Source: Anisus vortex (taxonomy: Eukaryota; Mollusca; Gastropoda; Planorbidae). Taken from it: a DNA stretch of 64,000 nucleotides. The position numbers and the translations under genes were made by a program. This document shows positions 55,701-64,000 of the stretch, in pieces (position 1 is the stretch's first letter; every line of letters begins with the position of its first letter). Under the pieces are notes generated by a model that saw nothing but the letters and a program-made list of their open reading frames with translations, ran no database searches and was not told the origin of the DNA. The DNA is taken from NCBI GenBank assembly GCA_949126835.1, contig OX421506.1:13922284-13986283 (forward strand). The letters are read 5' to 3'.

Positions 55701-58700
55701 TATAGTGACAGGTTCAAATAAAGCATACATGAATATATACATTGTTTTACTTAAAAAAGTGTGAGATCAACTGCACTGATAATGCAATCAAACATGATGA
55801 AGGAAACAATCTTTTCACTCCTATAGTTTGTTCAATCAAACATGATGATAGTGCTTGAAGGAAACAATCTTTTCACTCCTATAGTTTGTTCAATCAAACA
55901 TGATGATAGTGCTAAAAGGAAACAATCTTTTCACTCCTATAGTTTGTTCAATCAAACATGATGATAGTGCTTAAAGGAAACAATCTTTTCAGGCCTATAG
56001 TTTGTTCAATCAAACATGATGATAGTGCTTGAAGGAAACAATCTTTTCACTCCTATAGTTTATTCAATCAAACATGATGATAGTGCTTAAAGGAAACAAT
56101 CTTTTCACTCCTATAGTTTGTTCAATCAAACATGATGATAGTGCTTGAAGGAAACAATCTTTTCACTCCTATAGTTTGTTCAATAAAACATGATGATAGT
56201 GCTTAAAGGAAACAATCTTTTCACTCCTATAGTTTGTTCAATCAAACATGATGATAGTGCTTAAAGGAAACAATCTTTTCAGGCCTATAGTTTGTTCAAT
56301 CAAACATGATGATAGTGCTTGAAGGAAACAATCTTTTCACTCCTATAGTTTATTCAATCAAACATGATGATAGTGCTTAAAGGAAACAATCTTTTCACTC
56401 CTATAGTTTGTTCAATCAAACATGATGATAGTGCTTGAAGGAAACAATCTTTTCACTCCTATAGTTTGTTCAATAAAACATGATGATAGTGCTTAAAGGA
56501 AACAATCTTTTCACTCCTATAGTTTGTTCAATCAAACATGATGATAGTGCTTAAAGGAAACAATCTTTTCAGGCCTATAGTTTGTTCAATCAAACATGAT
56601 GATAGTGCTTGAAGGAAACAATCTTTTCACTCCTATAGTTTGTTCAAACATGATGATAGTGCTTGAAGGAAACAATCTTTTCACTCCTATAGTTTGTTCA
56701 AACATGATGATAGTGCTTGAAGGAAACAATCTTTTCACTCCTATAGTTTGTTCAAACATGATGATAGTGCTTGAAGGAAACAATCTTTTCACTCCTATAG
56801 TTTGTTCAATCAAACATGATGATAGTGCTTGAAGGAAACAATCTTTTCACTCCTATAGTTTGTTCAATCAAACATGATGATAGTGCTTGAAGGAAACAAT
56901 CTTTTCACTCCTATAGTTTGTTCAATCAAACATGATGATAGTGCTTGAAGGAAACAATCTTTTCACTCCTATAGTTTGTTCAATCAAACATGATGATAGT
57001 GCTTGAAGGAAACAATCTTTTCACTCCTATAGTTTGTTCAATCAAACATGATGATAGTGCTTGAAGGAAACAATCTTTTCACTCCTATAGTTTGTTCAAT
57101 CAAACATGATGATAGTGCTTGAAGGAAACAATCTTTTCACTCCCATAGTTTGTTCAATCAAACATGATGATAGTGCTTGAAGGAAACAATCTTTTCACTC
57201 CTATAGTTTGTTCAATCAAACAGTCAAAGTATTATTACAATAAACTTCTTGTAAATAAGTATATCAATAATTTCTATAATATTAATCCATACAATGTTGG
57301 TTACAAGTAAGAAAAGGGTTACAGCTTTTACCATCAACATGAAATGTTTTATATAAGAAACTGTTACAATAAAATTCCCAATATTAAATTGTATTATTAT
57401 TATTATTATTGAAAATGAAAGAAAGAATGTTCAAAAGCCAATGGCAAATTATAAAAATTCACAACATTAGTCTATACATTAAAAATTAACATCTAATTCT
57501 TCATTCATATTACCGTTCATCTAGGTAAAAAAAAAAAAAAAAAATACCAATGTAAAAAAAATTTTAAAAAATTACTTAAAGATGTTTTTAGGAAACTGGC
57601 CAGATATAATTTACATTTCTTTACAAAAAAACAACATGTACATTGTTGCAATGTTTGAAAAATTACATTAAATTGAAAGTGTACTGTTTAAAAAAACTAC
57701 TAGCCAAATGTAACAATAAAAGTACAATGACACAGTGTTTAAAGAAGTCCAAAAAAATATTTCACTGAAAACTTAAGCCTATCAAGTTTATATTAGCTGT
57801 TTTTTTTAACAAGTGACTTTTAAAGACTTGTTCATACAAAGCGGAGATTGGGGGGGGGGATGTAGATTTTAAACTATAACAATGAAACTAATAACTAATA
57901 AAATATTAAAGAGAAAGTAATAAACATGTAGCCAAAATATTTTATCTCACTTAGTTCAATCACAGGAAAAAAAAGGCCACAATTACCAATTAACAGCTGC
58001 CCCCTGTTGAATCTATTAAATTTGTATGAATGCTAGAATACAGTACTCTCCCACTACTTCCAGGTCAGATTTTGTTTAGAAGATAAAAAGTTTACAAAAA
58101 ATGATAAAAGAAAGTGAAATAACAAGTTTACATACCCGCCACCCATCCATGTCATCCCACCGTCTTTCAGGGAGCAGCTACATGGAAAGTAGAAGAAAGT
58201 TGGAGCCAAGCAAATAAAAGGCAGCAAGAAAATGTTATACAATTATTATCAAGCATATTTAAAAAAGGTGTAAATAAGATTTTTAAATCTTATTTTTTCT
58301 CTCAATATAATATGGAAAAAAAAATTTTTTTTTGTGATTTGGTTGAATGGGTAACAATATGTTTGTTTTTGCTTGCTTTGTTTCACAATATGTTTTGGCA
58401 CCACCGTTTTGTGCAAACTTTTTAAAGCAGAGACCATTTTGGCATGGAACATTTTGGCAATAATGATAACAAAAGCATATTTTTTAAAAATAATGTTCAT
58501 AATTCATACATTAATTGAATCTAGCTCAGTTTATAATGTTCACATATTTTCAATGTGGCTTTCTCATTTTATGGCTCCATCAAAAAAAATATGAGATACA
58601 TGATATATTCATACAAATTTAATAGAGTCAACAGTGGGCAGCTATAAATTGATAATTGTGACCTTCTTTTCCTGTAATAAAACAATCAATGACAGTAAGC

Positions 58701-61700
58701 AGCTAAATGTATTCACCCATCAAAGAGAAAGTAATACAAAAATGCTGATTGTAAAACACATTTTCATTTTTATGCTTACAATGCAAACTAAACATAGGTA
58801 ACACAACCTTAACCGTTGTTAATGAATTTTATTTGCATGCATTACTGATTTCTATGATGTGTATAGATGAATCGTGAATATTTTGGAGATAAACTAGTAT
58901 TGTCCTTGAAGCCTTTTATAAAACGTGGTCAATACTTTCAATTTTATCCTCAGTGTTATAGGTAGCCGATATAGTGTTTTTAGACAGGTGATTGAATTAC
59001 GTTCATTTTTCAGAATAATTTTTGCAGCAATGTTTTGAATTCTTTTGAATTTTTTTCAAATCACACTCTGGTAGTCCCTTGTATAGATAGATAGTTTGCA
59101 TTGTCTAACTGAGAGATTACTAGACCTATGACTAGTGTCTCACTTCACACTCTGGTAGTCCCTTGTATAGATAGATAGTTTGCATAGTCTAAAAGAGAGA
59201 TTACCAGACCTACGACTAGTGTCTCACTTCACACTCTGGTAGTCCCTTGTATAGATAGATAGTTTGCATAGTCTAACTGAGAGATTACCAGACCTACGAC
59301 TAGTGTCTCACTTCACACTCTGGTAGTCCCTTGTATAGATAGATAGTTTGCATTGTCTAACTGAGAGATTACCAGACCTACGACTAGTGTCTCACTTCAC
59401 ACTCTGGTAGTCCCTTGTATAGATAGATAGTTTGCATTGTCTAACTGAGAGATTACTAGACCTACGACTAGTGTCTCACTTCACACTCTGGTAGTCCCTT
59501 GTATAGATAGATAGTTTGCATGGTCTAACTGAGAGATTACCAGACCTACGACTAGTGTCTCACTTCACACTCTGGTAGTCCCTTGTATAGATAGATAGTT
59601 TGCATTGTCTGAGAGATTACTAGACCTACGACTAGTGTCTCACTTCACACTCTGGTAGTCCCTTGTATAGATAGATAGTTTGCATAGTCTAACTGAGAGA
59701 TTACCAGACCTACGACTAGTGTCTCACTTCACACTCTGGTAGACCCTTGTATAGATAGATAGTTTGCATTGTCTAACTGAGAGATTACCAGACCTACGAC
59801 TAGTGTCTCACTTCCCTATTTTGTTAAAATGTTTCTTATACCCTTTATTCTCTGTAGACTCCACATTGCAGATTAACATTTATATTTGATTTGATCTTTA
59901 AGGGTAAGATTTTCACCTAGATATACTCCAAGATATTTCATTGGTGTTGTTTTATTAATTTTATCAATGTTAACTAGTAGATTAGTTGTTAGGTATTTTT
60001 TTATTTGTTGTTTTGCTCCGAACAGAATAAATTAAGTTTTTGATGAGGTCATTTTTAGTCTGTCGCCATCCATCCAGAGTTTGATTTGTCTCTCAAAAAT
60101 ATTTTTTAGTGTTCAAATTGCCATGGCTTCATTTTAGCAGGTAATTTTTTTTCTTCTTTAAGACATGATAGTTGCTATTAGGTCTTGGTTAGTGACTAAA
60201 AACAACAACAGTGGTTTTACTTTCTTCAATTAAAGTTTGCTGCCATCATAGCACACAGACGCTAGCATGTTGCCAAGGGGGAAGTAATTTGCTATTCTGC
60301 AATCAATATTTGTTTCTCTGTGCCTAAGTTTTGGAGTGCTATATGATTCAGATTGTTCATTTAAAATGTTTACCCTGGAGATGCACAGCTCTGTCTGTTA
60401 GTAGATGTTAAAATACTAATAATAAAAAAGCAAAGTAAATTCAAACATATTACCTCTTTACTTGGGCTAAACTCCAGAACCAAGTTACACAAGCAAGTCA
60501 TAGCAAGGACCATAATCTCGTGGTTTGTAGACTGAAGCATCTAATGAAACAATATGTTTAAAGTTGAGTTACAATCAGTTCATTAAATTCTAGGTTCAAT
60601 ATACTGTCATTAATAAAATAGCTAAGGTGACAACACAGAACCAAAACTCAGAGAAACCTTCACAGAGAAGCCCAGAAAACTCGAGTCACTTGACCAAGGA
60701 GGATTTCAGTCATGAATGGTTGAGTTGGTGAGAGATGACATAGAGAAAGAATGGACAACCAGTGGTAGTCCCACAAATGAGATTGGTCAAGAAGTATTTG
60801 CACAGTTTTATGTAAACATCTTACAAACTGTTCATCTTTTGTTGGTAAATTTACTCGAGTTAAACTGCTGGCCTAAGTTATCAGATTTATTAAATATATG
60901 TTTAATGAACATAGTAGAAATGCCGTACTAGCAAAATAATAAAGCACCTTGTCAAGTTTTTTATTGTAACTTCTTTAAAAAATCATGTCAAAACAGCGAT
61001 CCTGCTATGAGAGCTTTGTGTTCATTGTAACAAATATTTATAGGATTCTGCTATGAGAGCTTTGTGTTCATTGTAACAAATGTTCATAGGATTCTGCTAT
61101 GAGAGCTTTGTGTTCATTGTAACAAATATTTATATGATTCTGCTATGAGAGCTTTGTGTTCATTGTAACAAATATTTATAGGATTCTGCTATGAGAGCTT
61201 TGTGTTCATTGTAACAAATGTTCATAGGATTCTGCTATGAGAGCTTTGTGTTCATTGTAACAAATATTTATAGGATTCTGCTATGAGAGCTTTGTGTTCA
61301 TTGTAACAAATATTTATAGGATTCTGCTATGAGAGCTTTGTGTTCATTGTAACAAATATTTATAGGATTCTGCTATGAGAGCTTTGTGTTCATTGTAACA
61401 AATATTTATATGATTCTGCTATGAGAGCTTTGTGTTCATTCTAACAAATGTTCATAGGATTCTGCTATGAGAGCTTTGAGTTCATTCTAACAAATATTCA
61501 TAGGATCCTGCTATGAGAGATTTGTGTTCATTGTAACAAATGTTCATAGGATTCTGCTATGAGAGCTTTGTGTTCATTGTAACAAATATTTATATGATTC
61601 TGCTATGAGAGCTTTGTGTTCATTGTAACAAATATTTATAGGATTCTGCTATGAGAGCTTTGTGTTCATTGTAACAAATGTTCATAGGATTCTGCTATGA

Positions 61701-63361
61701 GAGCTTTGTGTTCATTCTAACAAATATTTATAGGATTCTGCTATGAGAGCTTTGTGTTCATTGTAACAAATATTTATAGGATTCTGCTATGAGAGCTTTG
61801 TGTTCATTGTAACAAATATTTATAGGATTCTGCTATGAGAGCTTTGTGTTCATTCTAACAAATGTTCATAGGATTCTGCTATGAGAGCTTTGTGTTCATT
61901 CTAACAAATATTCATAGGATCCTGCTATGAGAGATTTGTGTTCATTGTAACAAATATTTATAGGATTCTGCTATGAGAGCTTTGTGTTCATTGTAACAAA
62001 TATTTATAGGATTCTGCTATGAGAGCTTTGTGTTCATTCTAACAAATGTTCATAGGATTCTGCTATGAGAGCTTTGTGTTCATTGTAACAAATATTTATA
62101 GGATTCTGCTATGAGAGCTTTGTGTTCATTCTAACAAATGTTCATATGATTCTGCTATGAGAGCTTTGTGTTCATTGTAACAAATGTTCATAGGATTCTG
62201 CTATGAGAGCTTTGTGTTCATTGTAACAAATGTTCATAGGATTCTGCTAATCCTTTGTTTATACCTTAAAAAACCTACAATTGTTTTTGTTGCTTTTTTA
62301 AGTTGTAGGAACTATTATTGCACTTATAAAAACAGTGACCACTATTTTTCATATGTTACATAGATTCTAATTTTCTAAAGCAGTATCATCTGCAAAGTGT
62401 AGATATAAATATATAAGTCTTTATCAGTTCATTACCCCAAGTAAAGGTTTCCAAACAGCGTTATCATGTAGAACAGTTCTGATCTGATGAACAGAGCGAG
62501 TCAGGGACTGCAAACACCTTAAACTTGCGGCCACCTCAGCTTGATTTGGGCTCAACATACAAGTCATGATTTGGTCAACTAGTCCTTCTCTTTTTATTAC
62601 CTTCAGACAAAATATTTTTTCATTTGTATTACATTTGACATACTAAAACATTATTTTCCAAATTAACACACACAAACAAAATAGTGTTTTTTCAGTCATA
62701 GTTACCTCGACTATTCTCTATTAAGCTGATTAAAATGTGTGCTCTTACATTGCCAAATTCTAACTTTTTCCAAACTTTGACTAAAAATTCACAAACTAAT
62801 ATTATATAGTGTAATGGTGTGTGTAAATTGTCTTAATGTTAACCAGCAGTGTATTTTATGTAGTCCAAATTGAACATTACATTAATGAATTCATTTCCCT
62901 ACTCCTAGAACTCATTAAAAATACTGATAGTATATTACAGAAAGGATTTAAGGAATCACCATTATTATTGATTACATTTAGTACATATTTTGTTGAATTT
63001 AGTTTCCAAAACTTTCCCAAACATGTCCGTTTTTTTTAAACTTTACCGAACCTGAAAAAACAAGTTTTCTTAATTTTCCCATCCCATATGAACCCTGTTG
63101 TGACAGCATGTTGTTGAAGTACAAAGTATATATAATTTAATATCATTGACAGTGTTGAGTATTTCAATGTTCAAGAATTCAGTGCTGGTGGGACAGTACA
63201 CTCCAAATGTTTACAAATGCACACTCTGGTGTAAAAATGTATTTTAATATAGGTGTGTGATGAATAGATCTTACCTTATCCCTTATTTCTTCATCATTAG
63301 CACTGATGGCAGCAAATGCCAAGAAAGCTGCTCGTCTCATTTCACTACCCCAGTCAACCTC
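49798..63361 (-). CDS. ARMC8: ARMC8, C-terminal 351 residues (5' part beyond window), 11 exons seen
   Basis: Exons on the minus strand: 63361-63275, 62600-62436, 60540-60454, 54371-54279, 54136-53993, 53359-53294, 52985-52887, 52330-52235, 51905-51824, 50634-50544, 49843-49798 (TGA). The summed length is 1056 nt with frame kept throughout. Diagnostic stretches of ARMC8 are SEMRRAAFLAFAAISANDEE, VWKPLL, CNLVLEFSPSKE, VRLNAIWAIM, ALAVVRNLL and ALCALSNMADG, ending in a short helix NNALKHFN. They form consecutive armadillo repeats. ARMC8 is the metazoan counterpart of yeast Gid5, a subunit of the CTLH/GID E3 ubiquitin ligase that docks the substrate receptor GID4 (family knowledge). Full-length ARMC8 is about 670 aa, so the missing N-terminal half should lie beyond position 64,000. 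Introns are long (6.1 kb between 54371 and 60454) and carry three large minisatellites plus a LINE piece. The short exon 53359-53294 is the least certain. Confidence 0.94.
50745..50945 (+). repeat. Dispersed repeat family D, copy 2, in ARMC8 intron
   Basis: TTTCTGGATGGCTGGCGACC, TTTTTGGAAGTTTAATTGACC-like sequence and ATCAAATTTTCAGCCACATC match the copy at 46081 in order and orientation. Confidence 0.45.
54894..55165 (-). mobile_element. tRNA-derived SINE, copy 8, in ARMC8 intron
   Basis: A near-complete minus-strand copy beginning with the AGTAAGGTAAAGTACCCTTC tail and ending at the head (AAACGCGCTGTCCACCG). It reads CAGGTACCCATCAGAGC, giving the uninterrupted state of the TA site altered in copy 1. 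Confidence 0.74.
55418..55582 (+). mobile_element. 165-bp hAT MITE in ARMC8 intron
   Basis: CAGGGGTCGGCAACCTTTTG at the left and GGTTGCAGACCCCTG at the right. GTCTAGAG flanks both sides (55410-55417 and 55584-55591), with one extra G before the right copy. An internal TTCATTCAGCGTGCC segment is shared, inverted, with the 3989 element. Confidence 0.75.
55784..57222. repeat. 58-bp minisatellite with higher-order structure, about 25 copies, ARMC8 intron
   Basis: Unit of 58 bp containing CAATCAAACATGATGATAGT, GAAGGAAACAATCTTTTCAC and TCCTATAGTTTGTT. Variant marks recur every 290 bp (5 units): AGGCCTATAG at 55991, 56281 and 56571; TTTATTCAATC at about 56060 and 56350; CAATAAAACA at 56181 and 56471. 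Three adjacent 54-bp units lacking CAAT lie at 56641-56800, giving chance open frames on both strands that are not genes. The right part (56800-57222) is nearly homogeneous. Confidence 0.93.
58390..58600 (+). repeat. Dispersed repeat family C, copy 2, in ARMC8 intron
   Basis: ATGTTTTGGCACCACCGTTT, CATTTTGGCATGGAACATTT and AATAATGTTCATAATTCATA parallel the copy at 36470-36700 in the same order. Confidence 0.4.
58880..60130 (-). mobile_element. LINE reverse-transcriptase remnant in ARMC8 intron, internally amplified
   Basis: Minus-strand sequence reads as a degraded reverse transcriptase: TTPMKYLGVYLGENLTLKDQ near 59945-59885, KCQSAMWSLQRIKGIRNILT next, then the block ETLVVGLVISQLDNANYLS at 59800-59740. 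That block is tandemly repeated about nine times (59062-59814). Stops occur in every frame, so it is not functional. It is in the same strand as ARMC8. Confidence 0.7.
59062..59814. repeat. 84-bp minisatellite of LINE reverse-transcriptase sequence, about 9 copies
   Basis: Unit starts CACACTCTGGTAGTCCCTTG and ends CTAGTGTCTCACTT; successive starts at 59062 and 59146 give the 84-bp period. One unit (near 59605) lacks 5 bp. Minus-strand translation is ETLVVGLVISQLDNANYLS with an in-frame TGA in each unit. Single-copy LINE sequence continues on both sides. Confidence 0.92.
60998..62245. repeat. 46-bp minisatellite, about 27 copies, ARMC8 intron
   Basis: Unit GGATTCTGCTATGAGAGCTT then TGTGTTCATTGTAACAAAT and TATTTATA or GTTCATA. 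A rare variant (GGATCCTG with GAGATTT) occurs at 61503 and 61917, exactly 414 bp or 9 units apart, showing that a multi-unit block was duplicated. Confidence 0.93.
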
Positions 63362-64000
63362 CTGGAAATTTAAGTTTCAAAATGTTATTTAATCATCTCA
63401 AATGATTATTGCTTTCATATTTTTATTTAAAAACTTCCAGTCACAGAATAGGTTTTGAAAAGTAATGACTTCAAAATACACATCTAAGAAAAGATAAAGA
63501 TTTAGAGTAAATGCATTCAACTAACTGTGAGGTTTTCCATGAACATATATTTTATCATGTAGTCCAATGCATTTAACTATCTGTGGGGTTTTTCATGAAC
63601 AAATATTTTATTTAGTCATCTTATATGTATAATGCTTTGATATTTCAATTAAAAACTTCAAATAGTTTTCAAAAAGTAATGACTTCAATATAATAAAGTG
63701 AAGATTTAGAGTAAATGCATTCATCTAACTGTGAGTTTTTTCATGAACAAATATTGTTGATCAATGCAATTTTGAGAAAATATGTTTAGCTGTTAGTGAA
63801 ATTAAAATAGAGATTTTTGTCTCCCTGTGCTTCATTCCATTGATCTTATGTTAGTTACTGTAGCCATAGTGTAATAGGGCTAAGGAGGCATTCTTCATAT
63901 TGATCAGATTAATTGGACGTTGGGAAAGATTGGAAATGTATACCAGTGTATATAGTCTAAATAGAATACCAATATTATTATGAACCATTGCAAGACAATC
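63362..64000. other. ARMC8 intron running off the window
   Basis: No further exon recognised. A loose duplication around TCTAACTGTGAG..TTTTTCATGAAC recurs at about 63520, 63575 and 63725. Confidence 0.5.

Noticed and set aside
56586..56832. Open frames on both strands made of an 18-residue repeat
   Set aside because: They arise from three 54-bp units of the minisatellite, a multiple of three; they lie within an ARMC8 intron and break at the ordinary 58-bp units.
58128..58176. Possible ARMC8 exon on the minus strand ending in a GT donor (LLPERRWDDMDGWR)
   Set aside because: It does not fit between SPSKE and the next armadillo segment; joining 60454 directly to 54371 keeps frame and matches the family.

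Overview
This 64 kb window is AT-rich genomic DNA of an invertebrate animal. Genes are split into short exons with GT..AG introns, and introns and spacers are full of retroposon relics, small DNA transposons and minisatellites. The gene set (PP2D1, an RJL/DNAJC27-type GTPase, PLEKHA8/FAPP2, ARMC8) is metazoan. The RNase H-bearing LINE relics and tRNA-derived SINEs would fit a lophotrochozoan such as a gastropod mollusc, but that placement is inference.

Layout. Positions 1-23,950 form a gene desert with no recognisable host gene. It holds pieces of one non-LTR retrotransposon family (5'-truncated, with GATAA-type tails), a tRNA-derived SINE family, a 1.8 kb hAT-like element with its deletion derivatives, other MITEs with intact 8-bp target duplications, a relic of a second LINE with an RNase H region, and several minisatellites and GA tracts. 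A tentative minus-strand first exon sits near 9.1 kb.

Four protein-coding genes fill the right part. PP2D1 (minus, 23,959-30,414) is a PP2C-fold protein whose metal-binding residues are mostly lost. It stands head to head, 565 bp between ATGs, with an RJL-family small GTPase (plus, 30,980-36,314) that ends without the J domain found in DNAJC27. PLEKHA8/FAPP2 (plus, 38,771-46,572) has an N-terminal PtdIns4P-binding PH domain and a C-terminal glycolipid-transfer domain, both with key residues kept. ARMC8 (minus, 49,798 to beyond the right edge) supplies the C-terminal 351 residues of the CTLH/GID ubiquitin-ligase armadillo subunit; its 5' part lies outside. I assembled all exons by hand. Reading frames close across every junction in all four genes (598, 192 and 550 codons complete; 351 partial).

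The most unusual signal is the octamer TAGGCCTA. At least 15 exact copies are present, and in six alignments between repeat copies it replaces a plain TA dinucleotide, as a clean or nearly clean insertion. The same thing is seen in SINE, LINE and minisatellite copies. It looks like a recurrent insertion or transposon-footprint process acting at TA. Other points of interest are higher-order repeat structure in two ARMC8 intronic minisatellites, and a third minisatellite that is an amplified piece of LINE reverse-transcriptase coding sequence.
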